A DNA stretch of 6,999 nt from Armatimonadota bacterium (GTDB lineage: Bacteria; Armatimonadota; Zipacnadia; Zipacnadales; FEN-943), in the NCBI GenBank assembly GCA_026419655.1, contig JANZZA010000485.1:1-6999 (forward strand), given 5' to 3'. Below are positions 1 to 6,316 of this stretch, in pieces. The notes beneath the pieces are model-generated. The model was not told the DNA's origin. It ran no database searches and was given only the letters and a program-made list of their open reading frames with translations. The first letter of the stretch is position 1. Each line of letters starts with the position of its first letter. The position numbers and the translations under genes were made by a program.

Positions 1-86
1 CAGTCAAGCTCATAGGGCCGTTTGCCGACTACTTCGCCCTCTTGCCCAAGGGCTGCCGCCCAAAGTAATGCCAGCATCGCTATCAT
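1..86 (-). CDS. Start of an exported protein, cut by the window edge
   Basis: Only the first 28 codons plus two bases are visible. The frame reads MIAMLALLWAAALG, then QEGEVVGKRPYELD, and runs off the window. The ATG at 86-84 sits 9 nt after the consensus Shine-Dalgarno AAGGAGGT (103-96), which is the main reason to call a gene this short. A second in-frame ATG at 77-75 is further from the ribosome binding site and less likely. The first 14 residues are strongly hydrophobic and end in small residues (AAALG), as in a signal peptide, although no basic residue precedes the core. The following VGKRPYELD reminds me of the mature N-terminus of large hypothetical exported proteins in Planctomycetes and similar lineages, but this is memory rather than alignment. 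The gene is co-oriented with the HzsA-like gene but separated from it by 299 nt of hairpin-rich DNA. Its function cannot be assigned from this fragment. Confidence 0.72.
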   Translation of the reverse strand, partial: MIAMLALLWAAALGQEGEVVGKRPYELD

Positions 87-95
87 CTCCCCGAG

Positions 96-103
96 ACCTC
101 CTT
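96..103 (-). promoter_or_regulatory. Ribosome binding site of the partial gene at 86-1
   Basis: On the minus strand the sequence is AAGGAGGT, an almost full match to the anti-Shine-Dalgarno complement, ending 9 nt before the ATG at 86-84. It is the strongest ribosome binding site in the window and decides the start of the truncated gene at the left edge. Confidence 0.75.
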
Positions 104-144
104 GCCTGCACAAAAACTCCCGCGGCAGGAAAAGACTTTACTCG

Positions 145-187
145 AGGAAACCCCTTGAAAAGGGTTGCCCCCAGACCCCTCCCCAGC
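145..187 (+). repeat. Intergenic hairpin element, copy 1
   Basis: The stem CCCTT / AAGGG (152-156 with 160-164) encloses a 3-nt loop. It is preceded by GGAAA (146-150) and followed by a C-rich tail containing CCAGACCCCTCCCC (171-184). The element at 3807-3851 has the same architecture: GGAAA, a CCTT/AAGG-type stem, GTTG, then a CCAGA-CC tail. The stem arms differ in both places while pairing is kept, which suggests a folded element under structural constraint. The 43-nt span is about that of REP-like palindromes or old terminators. It lies between the HzsA-like gene and the partial gene at the left edge. The assignment as a repeat rests on two or three diverged copies read by eye. Confidence 0.5.
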
Positions 188-188
188 A

Positions 189-236
189 GGAGAACCCCCC
201 TTTCGGCAAAAAGCGGGGTTCCCCCTGCACCCCCTC
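189..236 (+). repeat. Intergenic hairpin element, copy 2 (possible terminator)
   Basis: The arms GAACCCC (192-198) and GGGGTTC (215-221) pair perfectly over 7 bp around a 16-nt loop. Two more G-C pairs lie beyond one mismatch (189-190 with 223-224). A C-rich tail with CCCCCTGCACCCC follows, as in copy 1, so the two look like tandem members of one family. On the minus strand the hairpin lies about 165 nt after the stop codon of the HzsA-like gene, where it could help end that transcript. No run of T follows the stem on the minus strand, so it is not a classical intrinsic terminator. Kinship with copy 1 is weaker than between copy 1 and the element at 3807. Confidence 0.45.
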
Positions 237-320
237 CCCGTAAATGCTCGTGCTGTTCCCACTCCACGTACTATTTGCAACATCTCCTTCGCCCACCCTG
301 TCTGAGCACGCAGACGCATC

Positions 321-342
321 CTTTCTCCTGCAATGGAGAAAG
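321..342 (-). terminator. Perfect 8-bp hairpin just downstream of the HzsA-like gene
   Basis: CTTTCTCC (321-328) pairs without mismatch to GGAGAAAG (335-342) around a 6-nt loop. It begins 43 nt after the TAG stop (388-386) of the HzsA-like gene. The position suits a transcript-end or 3'-stabilising hairpin. A T-run after the stem is lacking, so intrinsic termination is uncertain. Together with the hairpins at 192-221 and 152-164 it makes the spacer unusually rich in secondary structure. Confidence 0.45.
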
Positions 343-385
343 ACCTTCGGCCGACCGGGGGTTCCATTCCTGCCTGCCGGAGCGC

Positions 386-3300
386 CTAAGGCCTGTAAAT
401 GTAGCGCGGATTTTCGTCGGCGATTGGCGGGCGGTCGGGGAGCATGTCCTCCCGTGGATTTTCGCGGATTTCCTGCTCAAGAAGGCGGAGAGCCGCTAAT
501 AGGGCCTGAGCGCCGGGCGAGTCCAAGGACGTGAAGACTTCTCCGCAGGCGCCCATGCCGCCGGCAGCTCGGGATAGAGGCGCGAGCAGCGCCGGGCTTT
601 GCATTACGTCCTCGAAGTTCACGCGCTCGACCCGGCTAACGTCATCCCCATGACACGAGGCGCAATACTGTCGGAAAACATCATGCAGGGCCGCCCGCAC
701 CCGCGGCGTCAGTAGCTCCCGCCCGCCAACCGTGCCGGGCCGCGAGTAGCGGTAGGTGCTGTAATAGGGCGCGTTTAGGTCAATCCAGGTGACCAGTTCG
801 CGCCATTCATCGCGCGAGAGGTTGACTTTCGCGGGGTGGCCGCCGCGCAGCACCTCCACCAGGCGGCTGGCATGAGAACCATAGAACCTTGGTGGCCGTA
901 GCGGCAGGGCAGACGAATGATTTGCCACCACGTAGTTGACCAGGCCCTTGCTCATGAGATTCTCGTAGGCGACGTTGAAGAGGTTTGTGCGGGCCGGGGA
1001 GAGGTCGAGGCCGCCGGCGGGGTGTTTGCCGCTGTGGCAGGAGAGGCAACGACGGCTGAGGATTGGTTGGACGTCGCGGATGAAGTCGGGGACGCGTGGG
1101 CCACCGGGGGGCGGGATGGGGCGCTGTGGCTCGCTGAGGAAGGCCTGACCCATTCGCGCCGGCGGCGCGGCATTGCGCGGCTCATGACAGCCGATGCAAG
1201 AGATGACCTGGCCGGGACGGATTTCCGTGAAGGCCCTCATGCGCTGAATTTCCATGAAGTTCTCGTCGAGGACCGAAAAATAGAGGGCCGTGTCGGCCGG
1301 GACGCGGAAGTAGGCCGACCCGTCAGGCGCCACCGGCACTTCGCCCAGAAGGCGCTTGAGGGCCAGGTGGCCGCCGTAGCTAATCAGGGGATGCTGCAGC
1401 CAAAGCCCGCTGCACTCGGCGGCTACGGGCTTGGGGATTTCCTCGACAACGCGCAGGTATTTGACGCTGCCCCGCGGGACGCCAGTGAGGCCCTGGTAGA
1501 TGTCCAGCACCAGGAACGTACCCTCTCTGGTATCTGATTCGACGGGCGTCGGGATTATCGGCGGGCGTGGCCGCGGTTTTACGGGGACAGCCTCAAAGCA
1601 CGAGATCTCTGGGTCGCGGTAGATGAGGTCGCGGTTGTTCCAGCGGTCCAGAAGATAAATTCCGTATCCTCGCGGGTCACGGTCGTCGGGGCCGTAGCTG
1701 TATGACACGATGTAGAAATCCTCGGACAAGGGACAGGGATTGCAGTAATAGCCCATTCGCGGGCGCTGCCAGCCGAAATGGCGCGGGGGCGGTATTTCGC
1801 GGGTGATGTTTTCGTAGCGCGCGGGGCTTGCGCAGGCGTCGGCGGGGTCAACCAGGGCGATGGCGCCGACGGCGATGGGCATGTGAGGGGCCAGGGTACA
1901 AATGAGCAGATTGCTGCCGGGGATGGCCCTCGGCTCCCAGAAGGTTATTGGCCCCCAGTGCTCGCCGGCGATGTGGCGTGGGTTGCTGCCGTCGGGATAG
2001 ACAACCCACAGGCTCTGGTTATTGCCGAGCTGCTTGTCCACGTATTCCCACTTGCAGTACACGACGCGCCCGTCGGGCAGGACGCTGGGTGTAAAGTCGT
2101 TGACGGTATTGGCTGAGACGCAGCGCACGTTGCCGCCGTCGCCGTCCATTACATACAGCACGGAGACGGTAAATGCGTTGTGGCAAAGGACCACCCGGCG
2201 GCAGCGCGTGGAAACGAACATTATCCGGCCGTCGGGAAGATAGCATGGGTCAATATCGTCGTAGTCGCTGCTGGTGAGCTGGCGAAGGCCAGTGCCGTCC
2301 AGGTTGATTTCGTAGATGTGGCAGGGGCTGGGCAGGTCGCGCTTATACGAAAACAGTAGCCTGGTGGCGTCCCAGTACACGTCCGGGTCGCGATAGATGG
2401 CTGGGCCGGGCAGGCCAGTTGGGATTGGGTGTGGGGTGGCATCGGGCCGTACTGGCTCCAGGAGGCAGACGTCGCCGCCATAGCGGTGGCTACCGTCGAA
2501 GTAGGTTGTGTAGATATGGCTCGTATCGTAGGTGAAGCGGCGGACGAAAAGCAGTTGGCGGAAGTCGAGCAGGGGATTGCTGAGGGCGGCCCGGTTCTTC
2601 AGGCGGTAGGCGCGCACGTAAAGCTCGTAGAGAGCGCGGCCAGCCCCTGGCGAGGAGATTCCGTTGGCTTCAAGGCGTTCCAACTCGGCCAGGAGCAACC
2701 GGGCGCTGTCATCGAGATTTTTCCACTCAGCCCGGGCCTCACCAGAAGATGCCCCGTCCATTTTCTCGAAGCGGTCCACGAGAAACCGCGCATGTTCCAG
2801 CATTTTGCGGACGCGGGCCGGGTCCAGGGGGAGAGTATCCTGTTCGACGCGGTCAGGGCCGACCTGGACTGAAAGAGCCGCCTGCCAGCCGCCCGCGAGG
2901 TCATCCGGCTCGATTTGGGCCTCGACCTTGTATCGGCCCTCGCCCATTAGCAGATATTCGAGGATGCGCTCGGCGCGAGGGGCCGGGGGCGGGACTAGCT
3001 CGTAGGGCACCACCGGGTCGTAGTCCTCAGGCGCATCAACGAAACCGTCCGGGCGCACATAAGCCCCGTAGCCATACTTGCCAGGCTCCGGCCGGCCGCT
3101 CCAGCCGGGAGCAGTTTCGCGCATAGGGCGCGGGCGGCGTTTCCAGCCCTGCGGGAAAGGCTCCGAGGACTCGAAGCGAAAGCCCACAATGTGTGGGATG
3201 CACGGGCCGGGGCAGACAAATTTCAAAATGTGGCGGCCGGCCGTGATGTTGACTTCTGCTTGTTTCTCCCATCGGGCGGATGAGGTGTTGAAGCTGCCGG

Positions 3301-3655
3301 TGGTCGAGGAGAGGCCCCGCGTAAGGAGCGCATCGTCGAGGTACAGGTCAACAGGCCGACTGTCGGCTGAGGCATAGCGCGCCCAAAGGGCGTAGCGGGC
3401 CGTGACCGGAAAGTCAATGTCATACTCGGCTGTGTTGGGCGCAACGCCGCCATTTACCACGCACGGGGCAGCGTCCGCCCAGGCCATCCCAACTTCGTAC
3501 ACGGCCACGTTGCCGCGGTCAAACTCCCACGCGCCCACCTCGAAGCTATTGGGCGGCTCGTCAGCCCCCGCCAGCGCGACCGAAAAAACCAGCACCACCG
3601 GCAAGACTGCCACCGTGATGCTACCCATCCTGTATGGCGCTACGACAGCTCCCAT
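386..3655 (-). CDS. HzsA-like tri-heme cytochrome c protein with beta-propeller, exported
   Basis: Exported 1089-residue protein. The ATG at 3655 gives an Arg before a hydrophobic stretch (about 11-30) ending ALAGA, a good signal peptide. The later Met10 would lose that charge. GGAG lies only 2 nt upstream of the ATG, so the ribosome binding site is poor. Residues 36-162 look like a CBM6-type beta-sandwich, and 280-355 are largely helical. Residues 420-690 contain TolB-like propeller blades with repeated LPDGR and PDG/LDGTG signatures. Residues 710-815 resemble the middle domain of the hydrazine synthase alpha subunit. Three c-type heme sites follow: C820-IG-C823-H824, C870-LS-C873-H874 and C998-AS-C1001-H1002. 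The second site, preceded by an F-I-R-D-V-Q-P-I-L segment, is typical of planctomycete-type cytochromes. Family knowledge places such proteins in the periplasm as redox proteins of unknown substrate. True HzsA works with HzsB and HzsC, neither of which is seen here. Family membership is fairly sure; function is open. Confidence 0.93.
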   Translation of the reverse strand: MGAVVAPYRMGSITVAVLPVVLVFSVALAGADEPPNSFEVGAWEFDRGNVAVYEVGMAWADAAPCVVNGGVAPNTAEYDIDFPVTARYALWARYASADSRPVDLYLDDALLTRGLSSTTGSFNTSSARWEKQAEVNITAGRHILKFVCPGPCIPHIVGFRFESSEPFPQGWKRRPRPMRETAPGWSGRPEPGKYGYGAYVRPDGFVDAPEDYDPVVPYELVPPPAPRAERILEYLLMGEGRYKVEAQIEPDDLAGGWQAALSVQVGPDRVEQDTLPLDPARVRKMLEHARFLVDRFEKMDGASSGEARAEWKNLDDSARLLLAELERLEANGISSPGAGRALYELYVRAYRLKNRAALSNPLLDFRQLLFVRRFTYDTSHIYTTYFDGSHRYGGDVCLLEPVRPDATPHPIPTGLPGPAIYRDPDVYWDATRLLFSYKRDLPSPCHIYEINLDGTGLRQLTSSDYDDIDPCYLPDGRIMFVSTRCRRVVLCHNAFTVSVLYVMDGDGGNVRCVSANTVNDFTPSVLPDGRVVYCKWEYVDKQLGNNQSLWVVYPDGSNPRHIAGEHWGPITFWEPRAIPGSNLLICTLAPHMPIAVGAIALVDPADACASPARYENITREIPPPRHFGWQRPRMGYYCNPCPLSEDFYIVSYSYGPDDRDPRGYGIYLLDRWNNRDLIYRDPEISCFEAVPVKPRPRPPIIPTPVESDTREGTFLVLDIYQGLTGVPRGSVKYLRVVEEIPKPVAAECSGLWLQHPLISYGGHLALKRLLGEVPVAPDGSAYFRVPADTALYFSVLDENFMEIQRMRAFTEIRPGQVISCIGCHEPRNAAPPARMGQAFLSEPQRPIPPPGGPRVPDFIRDVQPILSRRCLSCHSGKHPAGGLDLSPARTNLFNVAYENLMSKGLVNYVVANHSSALPLRPPRFYGSHASRLVEVLRGGHPAKVNLSRDEWRELVTWIDLNAPYYSTYRYSRPGTVGGRELLTPRVRAALHDVFRQYCASCHGDDVSRVERVNFEDVMQSPALLAPLSRAAGGMGACGEVFTSLDSPGAQALLAALRLLEQEIRENPREDMLPDRPPIADENPRYIYRP

Positions 3656-3763
3656 TTCTCCACCGAGGCCGCCACCTCCCTGTGGACAGCTTTTCGGTGA
3701 CTTTTGCGCGACCCGCCTTTGCGCATTTGGGCTTCCCCAACCAGTACAACCGTTGGGTTGGCA

Positions 3764-3776
3764 AAGATGACATCTT
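3764..3776. promoter_or_regulatory. 13-bp palindrome upstream of the HzsA-like gene
   Basis: AAGATG and CATCTT form a perfect inverted repeat around a single central base, about 110 nt before the ATG at 3655. The size and position would fit an operator for a dimeric regulator. One short palindrome can also arise by chance, and no promoter boxes next to it are clear, so the regulatory reading is tentative. Confidence 0.25.
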
Positions 3777-3806
3777 CCAAGGCGAGCAGCCCGCCAGCGT
3801 GCGTTT

Positions 3807-3851
3807 GGGGAAAGTCTCCTTTGAAAGGAGTTGTTCGCCAGAGCCTCTTCC
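3807..3851 (+). repeat. Intergenic hairpin element, copy 3
   Basis: CTCCTTT and AAAGGAG (3816-3822 and 3824-3830) form a near-perfect palindrome around one base. GGGGAAA (3807-3813) precedes it and GTTG plus the tail CCAGAGCCTCTTCC (3838-3851) follows. A stretch TAAACTTTTT comes directly after (3852-3861). The order of parts matches copy 1 at 145-187, with paired changes in the stem (C-G versus T-A). The full pattern resembles an abundant intergenic element I recall from anaerobes such as Desulfovibrio, from memory only. It lies 152 nt or more upstream of the HzsA-like start, so members of this family flank that gene on both sides. Confidence 0.5.
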
Positions 3852-4147
3852 TAAACTTTTTCGCAGCGTGGCAGCCGGATTTTTTTCGGTGCCGCAAGAC
3901 TCTTTGATGGTCGCAGCAAGGGCTACAGGCCTCCGGCAAGCTTCTCCCTGCGCGCTGGACTGGCGTCCCCAAGGCGCACCGTAACCATTCCCGCCCCGAC
4001 AATTGCTCCATGTCTGCTGAACTAACGACGCACCGAAAAACGCGTCCCGCGCAGAGAAACAGCTCCGGCGGACGAAAATGAAACCGGCACTTCTGTGCGG
4101 GCGTCTCCGGCCGCCAAATCTGCACCAGACAACCCGGGTATTAATGA

Positions 4148-4192
4148 GGAGGGGGCCACAGCGGATCCCTTTTTGTGCTGTCAGCCCCCTCC
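4148..4192 (-). terminator. Strong two-part hairpin, possible transcript end
   Basis: GGAGGGGGC (4148-4156) pairs perfectly with GCCCCCTCC (4184-4192), a 9-bp stem that is almost all G-C. After a small internal loop a second stem follows, ACAGC (4158-4162) with GCTGT (4177-4181), closing a 14-nt loop. This is the most stable simple hairpin I found in the window. On the minus strand it lies about 270 nt after the stop of the 603-residue protein, so it may end that transcript. The bases after the stem on the minus strand (TCATTAATA) are AT-rich but not a true T-run, so it could also be a structured RNA element. Confidence 0.5.
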
Positions 4193-4462
4193 ATCCCACA
4201 AACCATCCGACAAGCGCTATCCTGCAGATCCCTTTCCCAAATCTAATAACGCGGCGTCATAGACGCGCCAACGTGTTCCCTTCTCCACAGCTCCTAAGCC
4301 GTACCTAAGCTGCTTGCTCAGTCCGCGGACCTGCCGCACAGGGGCGTGCTGGTGGCCATGGCGTCAAGAGGCTTTCCTGCTCGTGCGGGCGGGCCTGTGC
4401 GAAAGCTTGCCTCCTCAATGGCACCACCGGCCGGCAGCAGCGCATGAAAACGGTCCCAAAGC

Positions 4463-6274
4463 TCACCGGAAGGTCCAAGCGCCGAAGTACCTGGGCTCCA
4501 GGAAGCCCATTGCCATGCCAGACCAGGCGGTGAGCTCGCCCGGCCCAGGGCGGGCGCGGCAAAGATTGACGTGCAACTGCGTGCCCGGCGTGGGGGCCGA
4601 CATCTCAAGCGTCGCCCACGGTATCGCCATCTCGGCTGACCAGAAGTTCTCCCCTATTTTCGCCGCCGCGGTCCAGTCCGGGTCCCAGCTAAGGTCCGGC
4701 GTGTCGCTGTAGTGCAACCCATCCCATAGCACGCCCGCTGGATTTATCATGAAATGGTAGAAGCTCGTATCACTATTCGGCAGGCGGACCAGGAATTCTA
4801 CGTCGTCGCCTGCCCAGACGGGGTCATCCCGACTCCGGCCGACAAGGGTCATTTTCTTCGGCTCTGGCTCGGCGCAGCGAAAGGCTATGTAGAGATTCTT
4901 GTCGTCATAGGTCGCCCAGGCGAGGGTTTCGGCTGCGGGGCCGCGGTCAGCCTGCGCGGCCAGTCGCACGAAAGGGTCCAGGGGCGTCACCTGCCGCCAA
5001 GTTTCATCGTCAAGGGCGCCGTCAATGACGGGCGGTGCAACCGAAGCCGGCAGCCCTGAAATCTCCGCCTGCCGCCGCACCAGCCGGCTCTCGAGCTCAG
5101 CCCGCGCCCGCTCTTCGGCTGCGCGGATGATCGGGGCCAGGTCAAAGCCCAGACCCTCACCGCTTTCTAGTTTGCGTCGCGCCGACCGGATGGCCTCTTC
5201 GCACCCCGGCGGTATGCGGTCATTCGTCCACCAGTTCATCTGCTCGCTGTAGCACCAGACGTACTCATCAGTCGTGGCCAGGGCGTAATAGCAGTTGTGC
5301 TCGAACCACTTGGCCCGCTCTTCTTCAGTCATGTAGTTGCCGTAGGTCTTGGTGTTTTCGCGCAGGCCGAAGTACTGGTCAATGTAAAGGGCCTGGGCGG
5401 CCTTCACCTGACGGCGGTACCGCTCCCACATGCCTGGGTCAACGAGCAACAGGGCCGCCTGCTTCATGAGGTGATAAGCGCTGAGGTGGTGTCGGCTGTC
5501 GGTGTAGTAATACGCGTTCTCGTTTCCGTCATGGATGACCACGTCCGACCCGGCCTCATCTAGCATCCCCATGAGGAAAGCGGGCAGGAGAGCGTAGCCT
5601 TCCTGGGAGAGTTTTTCGGCGCGCTCTGCCGGGTCCATGGCCCTGCACAGGTGCGGAAAATAGCAGAGCTGGAAAAGCGTGAGGAGCTCAAATTTGGGCA
5701 TTTCCGCCTTTATTGCGCGGATAAACTGGGCTCCCCGTCGTCGTGCCATGGCCTCATATTCGGCGAAAGTCTTCTTGTCTTTGTGCAGGGCGGTGGTGTA
5801 TGCCCAAGGGTTCGGGCCGTAAGGCTCGGGGTCCCATGCCAGGCCAACACAGCGCCCAATCCGCGCGGCTTTGGCATACATCCGGACGTGCTGCTCAATG
5901 GCCTTCCAGTGTGTGTCGTTGAACCAGTCCTGGTTCGAAGCAGCCCACATCATGATGAAGTTGTACTTGAACCGCCGCCATTTTATGGCGGCCAGGTCGG
6001 CGTAGTCCTTGTCAAACCGGTGGGGGGCCCAGAACTTCTCCTCGAAAACCGGTGTCAGAGGGCCGCTAAGGCGGAAGATAACCCCGTCGAAAGGCCGCTG
6101 CTCCATTTGGCGGATGTTCGCGCGGATAAAGGCCGGGTCCGATACGTCCCAGCCGTACTCGATAAGCTTCTTTTCGAGTTTGGGCACCGTGTCTTTCGTT
6201 GTTGGCGCCGCCGCGGCCGGGGACCCGAGACACGCCAGCAACACCACAGCAAGACAACCCAGTAAAGCACGCAC
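4463..6274 (-). CDS. Secreted protein with barrel-like region and CBM9-like C-terminal domain
   Basis: Complete 603-residue protein. The start is GTG at 6274-6272, 6 nt after AAAAGGGGGG. It gives M-R followed by a hydrophobic core and an A-rich stretch (SPAAAAP, 18-24), a standard signal peptide. Residues 35-350 alternate strands and helices like a glycosidase-type TIM barrel. Polar aromatic motifs there could form an active site: WDPEPYG (147-153, E150), HDGNENAYYY (248-257, D249, E252) and YSEQMNWW (342-349, E344). A helical, charged linker (355-405) leads to 413-603, which matches the CBM9/DOMON-like pattern: PVIDGALDDETW at its start, a YDDKNLYIAFRC strand, DDVEFLV, W-S-A-E-M-A-I-P-W, and FLEPRYFGAW at the end. 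The CBM9-like part suggests binding of sugars or similar ligands outside the cytoplasm. The barrel and its acid residues are inference; no glycosidase family is recognised. It follows the DUF4129-type gene by 42 nt and is probably cotranscribed. Confidence 0.93.
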   Translation of the reverse strand: MRALLGCLAVVLLACLGSPAAAAPTTKDTVPKLEKKLIEYGWDVSDPAFIRANIRQMEQRPFDGVIFRLSGPLTPVFEEKFWAPHRFDKDYADLAAIKWRRFKYNFIMMWAASNQDWFNDTHWKAIEQHVRMYAKAARIGRCVGLAWDPEPYGPNPWAYTTALHKDKKTFAEYEAMARRRGAQFIRAIKAEMPKFELLTLFQLCYFPHLCRAMDPAERAEKLSQEGYALLPAFLMGMLDEAGSDVVIHDGNENAYYYTDSRHHLSAYHLMKQAALLLVDPGMWERYRRQVKAAQALYIDQYFGLRENTKTYGNYMTEEERAKWFEHNCYYALATTDEYVWCYSEQMNWWTNDRIPPGCEEAIRSARRKLESGEGLGFDLAPIIRAAEERARAELESRLVRRQAEISGLPASVAPPVIDGALDDETWRQVTPLDPFVRLAAQADRGPAAETLAWATYDDKNLYIAFRCAEPEPKKMTLVGRSRDDPVWAGDDVEFLVRLPNSDTSFYHFMINPAGVLWDGLHYSDTPDLSWDPDWTAAAKIGENFWSAEMAIPWATLEMSAPTPGTQLHVNLCRARPGPGELTAWSGMAMGFLEPRYFGAWTFR

Positions 6275-6280
6275 TTCATT

Positions 6281-6290
6281 CCCCCCTTTT
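6281..6290 (-). promoter_or_regulatory. Ribosome binding site supporting the GTG start at 6274
   Basis: On the minus strand AAAAGGGGGG ends 6 nt before GTG (6274-6272). An ATG at 6279-6277 lies between them but is in another frame and almost touches the G-run, so it cannot use this site well. The GTG frame gives the signal peptide and the long protein. Confidence 0.55.
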
Positions 6291-6316
6291 TGTGCAGTGT
6301 GGAGGAGTATTCTGCA

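Larger units (their letters stand above)
3656..4462. other. 0.8-kb gene-free spacer with several hairpins
   Basis: No convincing coding region was found on either strand. The longest open frame (minus strand, 4199-3621) has a composition unlike its neighbours, no ribosome binding site worth noting, and runs across hairpins into the HzsA-like gene. The spacer holds the strong hairpin at 4148-4192, the repeat element at 3807-3851, the palindrome at 3764-3776, a hairpin CCAACC / GGTTGG (3737-3742 with 3756-3761), a bulged hairpin around a T-run (3868-3895) and a short stem GCGTC-ATA-GACGC (4254-4266). It must contain the promoter of the HzsA-like gene if that gene is transcribed alone, but I cannot point to a clear -35/-10 pair. 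A noncoding RNA is possible but not shown. Confidence 0.6.

Noticed and set aside
105..129. Inverted repeat CCTGC / GCAGG upstream of the partial gene
   Set aside because: It is only 5 bp with a 15-nt loop in GC-rich sequence, which is too weak to separate from chance.
917..1537. Plus-strand open frame of 206 codons
   Set aside because: It lies antisense within the HzsA-like gene, whose domains and heme motifs are unmistakable. Long antisense frames are common in GC-rich genes, and this one has no recognisable domain.
386..3655. Evidence for anammox metabolism
   Set aside because: HzsA-related proteins are widespread outside anammox bacteria as far as I know, and no hzsB, hzsC or hydrazine dehydrogenase is present in the window.
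3621..4199. Minus-strand open frame of 192 codons in the spacer
   Set aside because: It runs through hairpins and the repeat element, has a basic, Trp/Arg/Ser-rich composition unlike the neighbours, and overlaps the start of the HzsA-like gene in another frame.
4078..4308. Plus-strand open frame of 76 codons starting MKPALL
   Set aside because: It has no good ribosome binding site, overlaps the strong hairpin at 4148-4192, has a Pro/Arg/Thr-rich random-looking composition, and is opposite to all real genes.
5651..6265. Plus-strand open frame of 204 codons
   Set aside because: It is antisense to the N-terminal half of the 603-residue protein and shows no domain, signal or ribosome binding site.
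6277..6279. ATG as alternative start near the 603-residue protein
   Set aside because: It is in a different frame, and that frame soon becomes a Ser/Arg-rich non-protein-like sequence. The GTG at 6274 gives the signal peptide and the full protein.
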